Below, piece by piece: positions 1-9,595 of a stretch of 64,000 nucleotides of DNA. Position 1 is the stretch's first letter. Every line of letters begins with the position of its first letter. The notes under the pieces were generated by a model. That model did not search any database. It had not been told where the DNA came from and saw only the letters and a list, made by a program, of their open reading frames with translations. The stretch is from Grimontia celer. Lineage in GTDB: Bacteria > Pseudomonadota > Gammaproteobacteria > Enterobacterales > Vibrionaceae. The stretch spans positions 1,302,001 to 1,366,000 of the forward strand of contig NZ_FIZX01000001.1 in assembly GCF_900055185.1 (NCBI RefSeq), written 5' to 3'. A program made the position numbers and the translations under genes.

Positions 1-1011
1 CCTTACAGCGCATTGCTTGAAATCCTGGCGGCGGATGAGCCGCACCTTCAACTCGACACTATTAAACCGGGCGACCACCTAAGTTTCACTGTGCTAAGAG
101 AAACGATGACTCTCCAGAAACTGAGCTATCACATTAGCCTTGTAGAACAAGCTACCTTTACCCTGGAGGATGAAGGAGGGTTTATCTATGAATTTGTCGA
201 GATGCCAAGCGAGTGGAGAGAAGTTCTTTATTCAGGGACAGTAGAAGGTAGTTTTTCGCTATCCGCACACAAAGTAGGCCTTAGTTCAAACCAAATAGCG
301 AACATCACGAATGTGTTGAAGGATAAACTGGATTTCACCCGCTCACTCCGTGCCGGAGACCGTTTTAATATTCTCGTCAATAAGCAGTTCCTTGGCGATC
401 ATCCTACGGGAAACAATCAAATCCAAGCCATCTCATTCAACCTCAGCAACCGAGAAGTAGCAGCATTCCTCGCTGATGATGGCCGATTTTACGATAGAAG
501 TGGAAACAGCCTTGAACGCGCTTTCAATCGCTATCCTATCGACAAAAAGTATCGCCGGATTACCTCTGCCTTTAATCCGAAACGGAAACACCCAGTGACC
601 GGACGGGTTACACCACACAACGGTACTGACTTTGCTACACCAGTTGGTGCACCTGTTTACTCAACAGGTGATGGCAAGGTAGTTAGTGTGCGTAATCACC
701 CTTATGCCGGGAAGTATTTGGTTATTGAGCACAACAGCGTATACAAAACTCGCTATCTACATTTGCATAAAATATTGGTGAAACGAGGACAGCGCATAGA
801 ACGCGGCCAGAAAATTGCCCTTTCAGGGGCAACAGGCCGACTGACGGGCCCTCACCTTCACTATGAAGTGTTGGTAAGAAACCGGGCAGTCGATCCTATG
901 AAGGCGAATCTTCCAATCGCAAGTTCAATCTCTCAAGAAAACCTGGCTTCCTTTCAAGCAAGAATATCTGAGTTCGATTTAGCGACAGGAAACCAAAACC
1001 TGAGTTCCTAA
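1..1011 (+). CDS. M23 murein DD-endopeptidase, MepM-like (5' end outside window)
   Basis: The reading frame is open to the first base, so the true start lies upstream and only the C-terminal part is seen. The peptidase M23 (LytM) domain has the zinc ligand motif HNGTD around residue 205 and HLHYE near residue 280, with the usual glycine-rich strand (ATPVGAPVYSTGDG) between them. The preceding part resembles the OapA/LysM-like region of MepM/YebA proteins. Family members cut D-Ala-mDAP crosslinks of peptidoglycan in the periplasm during cell growth. All expected zinc ligands are present, so it should be active. The signal or membrane anchor cannot be judged. Confidence 0.85.
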   Translation, partial: PYSALLEILAADEPHLQLDTIKPGDHLSFTVLRETMTLQKLSYHISLVEQATFTLEDEGGFIYEFVEMPSEWREVLYSGTVEGSFSLSAHKVGLSSNQIANITNVLKDKLDFTRSLRAGDRFNILVNKQFLGDHPTGNNQIQAISFNLSNREVAAFLADDGRFYDRSGNSLERAFNRYPIDKKYRRITSAFNPKRKHPVTGRVTPHNGTDFATPVGAPVYSTGDGKVVSVRNHPYAGKYLVIEHNSVYKTRYLHLHKILVKRGQRIERGQKIALSGATGRLTGPHLHYEVLVRNRAVDPMKANLPIASSISQENLASFQARISEFDLATGNQNLSS

Positions 1012-1246
1012 GCATTGATGCCAACTGATACTGGCCAGTCCCTTTACCATCATGTGAAAAAGGTTTTTGCCCTTGTCGCAAAGGCGGACAACTCGCTGAT
1101 TCTAAGTTCGTTTACAGTCACTCTTACACAATATTAGAAATGTGTGTTGTACGCAGTCAGACGATATAGCGCTCTCGGTGGGAAACAAAATGCCCACTGC
1201 TATGCTGACAAAGAGATCGATTAAGCCAAAACGAAGGATACGAACA

Positions 1247-2017
1247 ATGAGCCAAAAGCTTCAAAACGCTCAAAACCTATACCTGGAAGGTATTCGAGAC
1301 GGCAATATTGAAGTCGTTAAGAAATATACAGGTGAAAGATACACGCAGCACAGTACAGGTGTTGAAGATGGTCCAGAAGGCTTTATGGCGTTTTTCAAAG
1401 GCTTCTTGGAGCGTACTAACTCCCGTGACATTCAGGTTATTCGCGCTATCGAGGACGGTCGCTACGTTTTTGTTCATGTCTACCAAGATATCGACAATGG
1501 AACAGCTAAATGGGTAACAACTGATCTTTTTGACACAGATTCTGATGATAAAATTGTTGAACACTGGGATGTCATTGCTGCCTATCAAGAGCCTGAAGAC
1601 ACTGCTTCAGGTAATGATATGATTCTGGGTAATTTCGAATTAAAAGACCTCGACAAGACCGAAGAAAACAAAGCGCTTATTCGGAACCTTCTCGTAGAAG
1701 TTTTCCAAAACGGTCACTTAGATGCGTTGGATAAGTATGTGTCTTCCGAAAAGTATATCCAGCACAACCCTCACCTTCCTGACGGTATAGAAGCTCTGCG
1801 CGAATTCTTGAGCTCCCATGATTTGAGCTATGACTTTGTTTTCAACGTTATCGGTCAGGGTGATCATGTCGTGAGCTATTCAAAAGCCACCTACGAGGGT
1901 CAGGAGATGGCAGTGTTCGATATTTTCAGGATAGAAAACGGTAAGATTGTCGAGCAATGGGACAATATGGAGCCTATTCCACCTAGAACTGAATGGGCAA
2001 ACACCGGTAAATTCTAG
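1247..2017 (+). CDS. Double SnoaL-like (NTF2-fold) domain protein
   Basis: The 256-residue protein starts at the ATG at 1247, which has GAAGGA eight bases upstream; the frame is open further upstream without a better site. Two SnoaL/NTF2-like halves follow each other (about residues 1-115 and 130-250). Each carries the pattern YTQHSTGVEDG / YIQHNPHLPDG and a closing strand with KIVEHWD / KIVEQWD. Such folds form a small-molecule pocket, but the substrate cannot be told from sequence. No signal peptide is seen, so it is probably cytosolic. It stands alone, about 235 bp after the M23 peptidase gene. Confidence 0.75.
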   Translation: MSQKLQNAQNLYLEGIRDGNIEVVKKYTGERYTQHSTGVEDGPEGFMAFFKGFLERTNSRDIQVIRAIEDGRYVFVHVYQDIDNGTAKWVTTDLFDTDSDDKIVEHWDVIAAYQEPEDTASGNDMILGNFELKDLDKTEENKALIRNLLVEVFQNGHLDALDKYVSSEKYIQHNPHLPDGIEALREFLSSHDLSYDFVFNVIGQGDHVVSYSKATYEGQEMAVFDIFRIENGKIVEQWDNMEPIPPRTEWANTGKF

Positions 2018-2213
2018 TTATTTCATTGCTGTATAATGCGACAGAATTCGCGTTGTATGGCAATGACTTTTCTTAAGTGAAGAGATCTTCAGTCCAAAGT
2101 TCATTCCTTCAAACAATTTGAAACTAAATTCCCTCCCAAAGTGATGGTCATTCGCTCTCAAAACAGGATGATGAACACACCAATGCAATCCAATAAAGAA
2201 AAAATCACTTCGC

Positions 2214-2651
2214 ATGCCAATCGTTTTATTTTTTGCTGCCTCCTTTGCCCTGTTGACCACCCAGATCGTTCACGCCGACATTCCTGAACAAGTGTCAGAT
2301 AACCACAAACAATATTATGGGCAATTGCTCGAAGAACATTGCAAGCCTGCCGTCACAGACATTGAGAACCAGAGTTTGGATAAAGTGGCAGCTGCTCTCA
2401 CGCACGCTGAGAAAATGGACCAAACCATTGATCTCGAACCAGGGCTTTTAAGTCAGATGCAAAAGCTGCTGCCAAGATACCTGGAATGCGACGCAAACGC
2501 TCAAGACCCTTTGGAGCCCATCATCGACAGTTTCATTGCTTTTCTCGCTGTCAACAGGCACCTCACGCAAGAAGAACGAAGGGCTTATGTACAATTCGCT
2601 ATGAAGTTGGCAGAACTCTCAAAAGAAAATGAAAAACTGGAAGTGAACTGA
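2214..2651 (+). CDS. Small exported protein of unknown function
   Basis: I do not recognise this 145-residue protein. The first about 21 residues form a signal peptide (hydrophobic run LFFAASFALLTT, then HADIP, with cleavage likely after the Ala). The mature part is mostly acidic and helical, with two cysteines (EEHCKP, LECDA) that could form a disulfide in the periplasm. The ATG at 2214 is the only in-frame ATG after the upstream stop, but its Shine-Dalgarno site is weak. A terminator follows 50 bp downstream. Confidence 0.6.
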   Translation: MPIVLFFAASFALLTTQIVHADIPEQVSDNHKQYYGQLLEEHCKPAVTDIENQSLDKVAAALTHAEKMDQTIDLEPGLLSQMQKLLPRYLECDANAQDPLEPIIDSFIAFLAVNRHLTQEERRAYVQFAMKLAELSKENEKLEVN

Positions 2652-2700
2652 ACAGAAAAACATCACGTAATGAGTTAGTGATGTTGCAATGCTGTAGCTT

Positions 2701-2737
2701 AGGCCTCAGAGACTCCCGTCTTTGAGGCCTCTTTTTA
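2701..2737. terminator. Bidirectional rho-independent terminator
   Basis: The stem AGGCCTCA / TGAGGCCT is followed by a T run on the plus strand. It sits between the convergent exported-protein gene and the glycerophosphodiesterase gene. Confidence 0.75.
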
Positions 2738-3946
2738 TCATAGGCCCACGCAGTTTGCGTAGAAAGTAGTTGTAGCCGGCCAGTCAGAGAAGACACCAAC
2801 AACACCAACATCCTGCGCGAGAACGTCCAGCAGATTAAAGATATCACCGTCATTATTGGTCGCGTCTTTGACGGATTGATAATACCAACCTCCACCATTA
2901 CCCAGAGGACCAGAACGTTCTAGCGTCCATGCAATCATGTCTAAATCTGCCTCTTTGGCCATTTTCGCATATTCAGAAGGAACAATTTCACCTTCACTGC
3001 TCAACGTTACCAAAGCAAACAATGGTGGTGCGATAAACTCAACACCCGCTCTCTTCAGCGCTTTCATGTCTGCTAGAGTCGGCTCCCACAACTTGTTTTT
3101 ATACATACGGGCGTCTAAGAAAACTGCTTGCTCACCGAACTTTGGCTCAGCGGAAATCCAGTACTTCACGTCATCAAGATTGAAAGATTGGACAAAAACG
3201 TGTGAAGGTTTAACTCCCGCCTCTTTGTACTCTTCTATCATCTTTTGAGCATAGTCTTGCTGTGTTAATCCATCATATGGCATCTCGACAGCCGCGCTTT
3301 TCAACTCAGGTGTCATTTTCACATCAAGTGCTTTAAATAGTTCAATACTTTCAGCGTGCGTCATCAATGTACCGCGACTCGCGTAGAGATCGGTACGCCA
3401 ACCTGGCGTACCAGCCATGTACGCTTCCGGTGTGGTCGCCATCGGGTTTGCGCCATCCATTTTGCCTTTGAGGCGTTTAAATTCCGCGAGTGTGAAGTCC
3501 GTGGTGCGACATTCAACTCTCGCCTTTTCGCCCTTTTCAGGATTTGCTGGTGTAAACGGCACGCTGCATTTCGCGGCGAGATCTGGATGCGATAACACAT
3601 CAGTCGTGGTGTGCAGATCGTTCTGGGAATGCCGACAAACTAGCTCCTTGTCCTTAGTGAAAGTTACATCACATTCCAATACACCTGCGCCCATTTTGGC
3701 CGCAGCCATATAGGACTCTTTTGTGTGCTCTGGGAACATCAAGGCTGCACCGCGGTGGCCAATTGAGAAATCACTTTTCTTTGGCTTGTCATCCAGACAT
3801 TTTTCTAGTTTTGATTTCAGTTCACCTTCATCCATGTCCGCAACGAGAAATAATGGGCGTGGACCCAATGTATAGTCATTCGAAGCGACAGCGGAACCTG
3901 CTGCCAACACAGAAAAAACCAAACCCAACTTAACGATGTTCTTCAT
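2738..3946 (-). CDS. Secreted glycerophosphodiester phosphodiesterase family protein
   Basis: The 402-residue protein has a signal peptide ending at AVAS about residue 22. The GDPD TIM-barrel signature follows: GHRGAA at residues 63-68, PEHT at 72-75, LECDV at 90-94 and RH at 105-106. These supply the two catalytic histidines and the metal-binding Glu/Asp pair. Family members (GlpQ type) hydrolyse glycerophosphodiesters to glycerol-3-phosphate and an alcohol in the periplasm. It is longer than the about 330-360 residues of GlpQ because of inserts around residues 110-200. It is transcribed alone, away from hutC. Confidence 0.85.
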   Translation of the reverse strand: MKNIVKLGLVFSVLAAGSAVASNDYTLGPRPLFLVADMDEGELKSKLEKCLDDKPKKSDFSIGHRGAALMFPEHTKESYMAAAKMGAGVLECDVTFTKDKELVCRHSQNDLHTTTDVLSHPDLAAKCSVPFTPANPEKGEKARVECRTTDFTLAEFKRLKGKMDGANPMATTPEAYMAGTPGWRTDLYASRGTLMTHAESIELFKALDVKMTPELKSAAVEMPYDGLTQQDYAQKMIEEYKEAGVKPSHVFVQSFNLDDVKYWISAEPKFGEQAVFLDARMYKNKLWEPTLADMKALKRAGVEFIAPPLFALVTLSSEGEIVPSEYAKMAKEADLDMIAWTLERSGPLGNGGGWYYQSVKDATNNDGDIFNLLDVLAQDVGVVGVFSDWPATTTFYANCVGL

Positions 3947-3956
3947 GTACCACTTC

Positions 3957-3976
3957 CTTCAGGTTGTTTGGGTATA
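3957..3976 (+). repeat. Solo copy of the MITE end sequence
   Basis: CTTCAGGTTGTTTGGGTATA occurs here just upstream of the glycerophosphodiesterase start. The same 20 bases form both ends of the inverted-repeat element at 62195-62460. Only one end is present here. Confidence 0.6.
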
Positions 3977-4039
3977 AAATTAGGGTTGTTGACCTTAGGG
4001 GCTGTTGACCTTTGGTGATGGTTTTTGCAGCAGTTTGTC

Positions 4040-4115
4040 GGGAATTTCTGCCGCGTTATCGGCTTCTCATGTAGGCTCGCTACATGTCAAAGCCTCTGCC
4101 TTGCATAAAATTCCC
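4040..4115. repeat. Intergenic palindromic repeat element
   Basis: GGGAATTT (4040-4047) and AAATTCCC (4108-4115) enclose a nested hairpin, CATGTAG-GCTCG-CTACATG (4068-4086). The whole folds into one long imperfect stem. It lies in the 400-bp gap between the glycerophosphodiesterase and hutC and looks like a REP/ERIC-style element. No T run follows, so a terminator role is unlikely. Confidence 0.5.
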
Positions 4116-4318
4116 ACAAACGTTGCCAGAAGGGTTCTGCCCCTAGTAACCGAGCCGCATTCTGTATTAACCAGATGAATGAATTGAGACAGAAATCTTA
4201 CCGTTCAGTGTTAAATCAAAGCCATAACAAAAGATAAGACAAATAGCCTGATTTATGCGCACCATCCGACTCCCAAACTACCATCCTTGATTTTCAGTCA
4301 GACTTCATTAATGATTAA

Positions 4319-4330
4319 TTGTATATACTA
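4319..4330. promoter_or_regulatory. Probable HutC operator at hutC promoter
   Basis: TTGTATATACTA overlaps a -10-like TATACT (4324-4329) ahead of hutC. It matches the half-sites found in front of hutI, which suggests autoregulation. Confidence 0.5.
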
Positions 4331-4348
4331 ATATAAGTCTGAGTACCT

Positions 4349-5053
4349 ATGCCGAAATCTCCCCGCTTCCAGCAGATTAAAGACTTCCTGATTGAGAAAA
4401 TTGAATCACAGGAATGGCCAGTTGGCGCAAAAGTGCCAACAGAAGCAGAGCTTTGTGAGCAGTTTTCGGTCAGTAGAATGACGGTAAACAAAGCGGTAAG
4501 AGATTTAGTCAATGAGGGTTGGCTGGAACGGACCCCTCGTTTAGGCACGTTTGTATGCCAGCGCAAAGCGGAAAGTCCGCTGATGGATATCCGCAATATC
4601 GCAGAAGAAATATCAGGGCGCGGTCAAGCACATCACAGTGAAATCATATCCTTAAGAAGGATACGCGCTCCGGAAGATGTGGCAATGCGCCTCGGTATCA
4701 TGCTAGGTAGCGATGTTTTCAAAAGTGAAATCGTGCATTTCGCCGATGAAGTTCCGATTCAAGTTGAACTGAGATGGGTAAATCCCGCATTTGCCCCTGA
4801 CTATTTAAAACAGGACTTTTCGGCTATCACACCCAACCAATATCTCGTATCAAACTGCCCATTGGGAACTATTGAACATACCGTAGAGGCCATTCTTCCC
4901 CCCGCACATATCGCAAAGCTTCTTCAAATAGAAACGACCCAGCCGTGCCTTTTACTTCATCGCCGCACCTGGAGCGAGAACCAATTGGTCAGCGCAGCCC
5001 TTCTCTACCACCCTGGTAACCGCTACAAACTCAGCGCTCGCGCAGAACTTTAA
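4349..5053 (+). CDS. hutC: Histidine utilization repressor HutC
   Basis: The 234-residue regulator has an N-terminal GntR winged helix-turn-helix (about residues 5-72, with the recognition helix around FSVSRMTVNKAVRDL) and a C-terminal UTRA effector domain (about 90-230). In other bacteria HutC represses the hut genes until urocanate binds the UTRA domain. It stands directly before hutI, and TATATACA-type half-sites occur at both its own and the hutI promoter. Urocanate is the substrate of the disrupted hutU here, so accumulated urocanate could leave the operon derepressed; that is inference. Confidence 0.9.
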   Translation: MPKSPRFQQIKDFLIEKIESQEWPVGAKVPTEAELCEQFSVSRMTVNKAVRDLVNEGWLERTPRLGTFVCQRKAESPLMDIRNIAEEISGRGQAHHSEIISLRRIRAPEDVAMRLGIMLGSDVFKSEIVHFADEVPIQVELRWVNPAFAPDYLKQDFSAITPNQYLVSNCPLGTIEHTVEAILPPAHIAKLLQIETTQPCLLLHRRTWSENQLVSAALLYHPGNRYKLSARAEL

Positions 5054-5141
5054 CCGAAGAATACCCTCTTACTTTCAGCGGCTTCCACCAAGCTGGCCGC
5101 TGAGCTTTACACCCGCCATCACAATTTCATAACAACAGATC

Positions 5142-5184
5142 TTGTCATCGTCTTTTTAATTGTCTATACATTTATATATACAAA
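5142..5184 (+). promoter_or_regulatory. hutI promoter with overlapping HutC operator
   Basis: TTGTCA (5142-5147), a 17-bp spacer and TATACA (5165-5170) form a near-ideal sigma70 promoter. TTGTCTATACAT (5160-5171) and the inverted TATATATACAAA (5173-5184) straddle the -10. HutC bound there would block RNA polymerase. Confidence 0.6.
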
Positions 5185-5201
5185 TAATGAGCGCAGTAAA
5201 A

Positions 5202-6413
5202 ATGAAGAAGATGTTCACGGATTGTCGTCTTGTTTCAATGGATACAGACGTCAGCCACAGTGAAGGGTACCAAGTACGCGATAACCAAATGATTGCGGTA
5301 GAAAATGGCCGCATCGTCGCTATTGGTGAAAACCTGTCAACAGATGGATATGACAAGGTTTCAGTAGAAAACCGTCTGATTACACCAGGTTTTATCGACG
5401 CGCATACCCACATCATTTTTGCCGGCGACCGCTCTGGTGAATTTGAACAACGCTTGCAAGGTGTTCCCTACGAACAAATCGCTAAAAACGGTGGTGGCAT
5501 TCTCTCAAGTGTCAAAGCCACCCGCGAAGCTTCCATGGAAGAACTGGTATCTTTGGCGCTTCCACGAGCTAAGGCTTTGATGCGTGACGGCGTAACAACT
5601 ATTGAAGTAAAAAGTGGATACGGCCTGACGGTTGAGCATGAGCTCAAGATGCTGAAAGCGGCGAAAACCCTTGAGCAAGACATCGATGTGAACATCTCAA
5701 CCACTCTGCTCGGTGCACACGCTCTGCCACCAGAGTTTAAAGACAACAGCGACGGTTATATCTCATTGGTGTGCGAGGAAATGATACCAGCAGCAGCAGA
5801 GTTAAAACTTGCTGACGCGGTCGATGTGTTCTGCGAAGGCATTGGCTTCTCCCCCGCGCAAATGGCAAAAGTTTTCGACGCCGCACGAACTCATGGGTTG
5901 GAAGTTAAAGGCCATACCGAGCAGCTCACTGATCTCGGGGGCAGTGCGCTAGCTGCCGAGATGGGCGCACTCTCTGTCGACCACATCGAGTACTTAAACG
6001 AAGAAGGGGTTAAAACTCTGGCGGAGAATGGCACCGTCGCAACTCTCCTTCCTGGCGCTTTCTATTTTCTGCGTGAAACTCAGAAACCACCGATCGAGTG
6101 GCTCCGCCAGCACAAGGTTCCCATGGCGATTGCCACCGATTTCAACCCCGGCACATCACCGTTCGCCAGCCTAACACTGATGATGAACATGGCCTCTACC
6201 CTGTTTGGGCTGACACCAAAAGAAAATCTTTATGGTGTAACCCGTCATGCTGCACAAGCATTAGGACTGCGTGCCAAAGGTCAAATAGCTGCTGGGTTTG
6301 ATGCTGACTTTGCAGTTTGGGATTTAACGTCTCCAGCACAGCTCAGTTACCAAATAGGTCTTGCACCGCTGTATGCACGTTACCTGAAAGGAGTCGAAGC
6401 CAATGACGATTGA
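5202..6413 (+). CDS. hutI: Imidazolonepropionase
   Basis: HutI hydrolyses 4-imidazolone-5-propanoate to N-formimino-L-glutamate, the third step of histidine breakdown. The amidohydrolase signature DAHTH (His68, His70) and later His/Asp metal ligands (VKGHTEQ, ATDFNPG) are visible, and length (403 residues) is normal. The frame opens at 5160. I prefer the ATG at 5202 because the promoter predicts transcription starting near 5177 and homologues begin a few residues before the first strand ([11 protein letters not shown]). ATG 5187 is the alternative. The 3' end overlaps hutG by 11 bp. Confidence 0.9.
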   Translation: MKKMFTDCRLVSMDTDVSHSEGYQVRDNQMIAVENGRIVAIGENLSTDGYDKVSVENRLITPGFIDAHTHIIFAGDRSGEFEQRLQGVPYEQIAKNGGGILSSVKATREASMEELVSLALPRAKALMRDGVTTIEVKSGYGLTVEHELKMLKAAKTLEQDIDVNISTTLLGAHALPPEFKDNSDGYISLVCEEMIPAAAELKLADAVDVFCEGIGFSPAQMAKVFDAARTHGLEVKGHTEQLTDLGGSALAAEMGALSVDHIEYLNEEGVKTLAENGTVATLLPGAFYFLRETQKPPIEWLRQHKVPMAIATDFNPGTSPFASLTLMMNMASTLFGLTPKENLYGVTRHAAQALGLRAKGQIAAGFDADFAVWDLTSPAQLSYQIGLAPLYARYLKGVEANDD

Positions 6414-7404
6414 TATGAGCGTCTGGGATGGCCGGACAGATTCTGAAGACGGCGAGAGCGGATATCGCTTTCACCAGAAAGTGCAAAGCGCTGATAAAGC
6501 GAAAGAGCCCGGCTGCATGATAATAGGTTTTGCCAGCGACGAAGGTGTGTCCCGCAATAAAGGACGCGTTGGCGCGTACTCTGCGCCGACCGAAATCCGA
6601 AAAATGTTGGCTAACTTACCTTGGCACCATGAATCTCTCTGTTTCTTCGATAACGGCGATGTGTGTTGCGACGACCACGACTTGTCCAAAGCGCAAAAAC
6701 AACTGGCAGACAATATCAGTGAGGCCATGCGACAAAAACACTTCCCCTTGATTTTGGGCGGCGGACATGAAGTTGCTTGGGGCACGTTTCAGGGCTTAGC
6801 GAACCACTTCATACAGAAAAATCCTGCTGAGGCACCCAAGATCGGCATCATTAATTTTGATGCACATTTCGATCTCCGAACGCCTGTAGGCAATGCACAG
6901 AACGGCAGTTCTGGCACCCCATTTTCACAAATCGCCGACTTCTGCCACAACCGCAATTGGCCATTCCACTATGCCTGTCTTGGCGTAAGCCGTGCCAGTA
7001 ACACTCAGGCATTGTTTAACAAGGCCCGAGAGCTCAACGTATTGGTGGTTGAAGATTCAGACTTCACCACATCCTCTTATGCATACATCGAAGACCAATT
7101 AAACACCTTTATCGCAGGAATGGATGCCGTCTACCTGACTATCGACTTAGATGTTTTCCCAGCAGCGACAGCGCCGGGTGTTAGCGCACCTGCCGTCCAT
7201 GGCGTTGAATTTCCGCTGGTGGAGCGTCTCATTCGAACCATTGCTGAAGCAATGAATAAAGATGGCCACCCCAAGCTCAAGATTGCTGATATCGCAGAGC
7301 TAAATCCGCGTTATGACATTGATAACCATACATCTCGACTTGCTGCCCGTCTGGTTTGGACGATTTCCCGCAGCCTTGCTAATACACAAGGAGTGAAACA
7401 ATGA
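6403..7404 (+). CDS. hutG: Formimidoylglutamase
   Basis: This ureohydrolase (333 residues) converts formiminoglutamate to glutamate and formamide. The manganese ligands of the arginase fold are present: GGGHE (His122), DAHFD (Asp153, His155, Asp157) and TIDLDVF near residue 246. Its start overlaps hutI and its stop overlaps the hutU start (ATGA), so translation is coupled along the operon. The presence of HutG shows the four-step route ending in formamide rather than the HutF/N-formylglutamate route. Confidence 0.9.
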   Translation: MTIDMSVWDGRTDSEDGESGYRFHQKVQSADKAKEPGCMIIGFASDEGVSRNKGRVGAYSAPTEIRKMLANLPWHHESLCFFDNGDVCCDDHDLSKAQKQLADNISEAMRQKHFPLILGGGHEVAWGTFQGLANHFIQKNPAEAPKIGIINFDAHFDLRTPVGNAQNGSSGTPFSQIADFCHNRNWPFHYACLGVSRASNTQALFNKARELNVLVVEDSDFTTSSYAYIEDQLNTFIAGMDAVYLTIDLDVFPAATAPGVSAPAVHGVEFPLVERLIRTIAEAMNKDGHPKLKIADIAELNPRYDIDNHTSRLAARLVWTISRSLANTQGVKQ

Positions 7405-7805
7405 GCGACCCACGTCTCGATCTGTCACGCACGATCAAAGCGCCGACAGGAACCAAACTAACTGCAAAGTCTTGGCTGACTGAAGCGCCGCTTCGAATGC
7501 TGATGAACAACCTGCATCCTGACGTGGCCGAACACCCTCACGCCCTCGTGGTTTATGGCGGTATTGGGCGCGCAGCGAGAAACTGGCAGTGCTATGACAA
7601 AATCGTAGAGGTACTCAGCCGCCTGGAGGACGATCAAACCCTTTTGGTGCAATCCGGCAAACCTGTTGGTGTCTTCCCCACTCATAAAGATGCGCCACGA
7701 GTATTGATTGCCAACTCCAATCTGGTACCCCACTGGGCAAACTGGGAACATTTCAATGAGCTCGATAAACAAGGTCTAGCCATGTACGGTCAAATGACTA
7801 CCTGA
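7401..7805 (+). pseudogene. hutU: Urocanate hydratase, 5' fragment interrupted by element
   Basis: The first 132 codons of urocanase (ending MYGQMT at the junction) are followed by two out-of-gene codons and a stop at 7803. The junction lies in the conserved GQMTAGSW stretch. The remaining part resumes at 19799. Joining base 7798 to 19799 gives one 1695-nt frame of 564 residues, the normal size of HutU. As the locus stands, the 132-residue fragment lacks the NAD+-binding and catalytic parts and cannot convert urocanate to imidazolonepropionate. Confidence 0.93.
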
Positions 7806-7818
7806 TTTACTAAACACC
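7777..7818. other. attL of the 12-kb integrative element
   Basis: The junction is at the AC dinucleotide 7797-7798. To the left is hutU. To the right, the 20-nt element arm (7799-7818) ends in AACACC, the inverse of the GGTGTT that begins the 20-nt arm at the other end of the element. The arms are equidistant from the AC, as expected for a large serine recombinase site. Confidence 0.8.
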
Positions 7819-7865
7819 TACTTTACAGTATAGTCGCTCCAAGTCAACACTTTGAGGCGATTAAA

Positions 7866-9494
7866 ATGGATTTGAAAGGACGTAAGGCACTTGGTTTTAT
7901 TCGATGGTCTAGTGATAAGCAAACTGATAGAGACTCACTACCACGACAAACGAAAAGTATCGAAAGCGCGGTAAAAGATACGGGTGCTGAACTAGTAAAG
8001 ACATTCATTGCGCAAGGTGAATCGGCTTTCGATGGTTCACACATTAAGGTTATTGACGAACTGATTGCTTACGCGAGAAAGAATCCAACGCAACGCTATG
8101 TTGTGTTCATTGAGAAGGTGAACCGCCTATCGCGTGAACAGATTAACGACGCTGAAAACCTCTGGAAACGTCTACTAGTTGACTGTGATATCTATTTCAC
8201 TGAAACAAAGGACTATCACGACGCCTCAACACTGAATGACATTATCACGCGTATTACGATGCTTATTCGTGCAGAAGAGGCGAACAAGCATAGTGAACAG
8301 ATATCAAAGCAAGTACAGCAACACCACCGTAGAAAGATTAAGAACGCCATTGAAACGGGTAAAGCCTGCAATCTGGGTAGCAAACCTCACTGGTTAGATG
8401 TTGTTAAGGATGAATACGTCGAGAACCAATACGCGCAAGTAGTCAGGTTAATCTATAAACTGTATTTGGAGGGCAAGGGTTCAACGCAAATCAGTAACTA
8501 TCTGAACATTAATGAATACAAACGTTGGGACGGCAAGCCATACCACGAAACAACCATTCTAGACGTATTGAAGAATGAAGCCGTTAACGGATGGATAACG
8601 AGCAAAAAGATAGATGATGATTTCAACTCGCTACCAAAGGGAAACACCAAGCGCATAGGATTACGCCGCCGTAGTTACCCCGTTATTATCAGTGATGAAG
8701 ACTACGAACGCGCCGCCGTGCTACGTGCTGCTAACAACAGGAACGCGAAAGGAAAGAATAGTAATTTCGGTCGTCGTACTGGTTCATTCGTATTATCAGG
8801 TAAAACCAAGTGCGGTGCGTGTGGTGCTGCTTATTGCGTATCAGGCAAGCAAGTAAGATGTAGTAACGCAACGGGCGCTAGTTCACAGTGCAACGCTAGA
8901 AGTGTATCTAAGTTCCTATTTGAACAAGTGATAGTTAATGCCCTATTCAGCCAGATAAGCGAATCTGAACTATTCAGAAACAAGGAAGGCGAAGACGAAA
9001 AGATAGAAGTGCTTAAAGGACGTATGGCAACGCTAGAAGCTGAATACTTGATGTATCAAGAGCGATACAATCAAATGAAGGATAAAGGAAGAAAGCCGCC
9101 CGTTGAATTCGTATTCGAAATGACTGACAAGAATGACGAACTAGCAGAAGTTAAGGAACAGCTATCAAAGGAACAAGCAACGGAAAAACCTATAGACTTT
9201 GATGAAGTGAAATTACAGATTAGTGAGATATTCAAACCTGAGAATGTAGACCTAAGATTAAAAGTTCAGATGGTCGTATCAGTTATAGTCGATAGTATCA
9301 AAGTAAAGAGAAGCGATAAGGTAATCTTTCTTGAACTGGTATTAAAGAACGGTGAAAAGTATCTAGTAACACCAACAACACGAAAGAAAGAAGGTGATAG
9401 GTTCGTTTACTATTCTAACGTAAACAACTTAACTCACCGAATGCCACTGATAAGCAAGGGTGACGGCAAGCAATCTATTATCAGTTACGAATAG
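7866..9494 (+). CDS. Large serine recombinase (integrase)
   Basis: The 542-residue protein has an N-terminal resolvase domain (about residues 7-150) with catalytic Ser15 in FIRWSSDKQ and the family arginines. It continues with a recombinase domain (about 165-290), a zinc-ribbon with CGACG near residue 316 and further cysteines to about 345, and a coiled coil around 385-445. It starts 66 bp from attL with an AGGCG Shine-Dalgarno site. Such enzymes join attP and attB at a 2-bp core and need a partner directionality factor to excise. No excisionase is recognised, so one of the orphan small genes may fill that role. Confidence 0.92.
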   Translation: MDLKGRKALGFIRWSSDKQTDRDSLPRQTKSIESAVKDTGAELVKTFIAQGESAFDGSHIKVIDELIAYARKNPTQRYVVFIEKVNRLSREQINDAENLWKRLLVDCDIYFTETKDYHDASTLNDIITRITMLIRAEEANKHSEQISKQVQQHHRRKIKNAIETGKACNLGSKPHWLDVVKDEYVENQYAQVVRLIYKLYLEGKGSTQISNYLNINEYKRWDGKPYHETTILDVLKNEAVNGWITSKKIDDDFNSLPKGNTKRIGLRRRSYPVIISDEDYERAAVLRAANNRNAKGKNSNFGRRTGSFVLSGKTKCGACGAAYCVSGKQVRCSNATGASSQCNARSVSKFLFEQVIVNALFSQISESELFRNKEGEDEKIEVLKGRMATLEAEYLMYQERYNQMKDKGRKPPVEFVFEMTDKNDELAEVKEQLSKEQATEKPIDFDEVKLQISEIFKPENVDLRLKVQMVVSVIVDSIKVKRSDKVIFLELVLKNGEKYLVTPTTRKKEGDRFVYYSNVNNLTHRMPLISKGDGKQSIISYE

Positions 9495-9526
9495 ACGCAA
9501 CTGGCGTTAGCGAATGCTACGCACGC

Positions 9527-9558
9527 AAAAAAGCCCTGATTCATAGAGTCAGGGCTTT
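9527..9558. terminator. Bidirectional terminator between integrase and tape measure gene
   Basis: AAAGCCCTGA and TCAGGGCTTT form the stem, with A and T runs on both sides. It should stop hut-operon and integrase transcripts from the left and the tape measure transcript from the right. Confidence 0.8.
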
Positions 9559-9595
9559 GCGTTAGCTACAAAACAGATAAAAGCCAACGATATAT

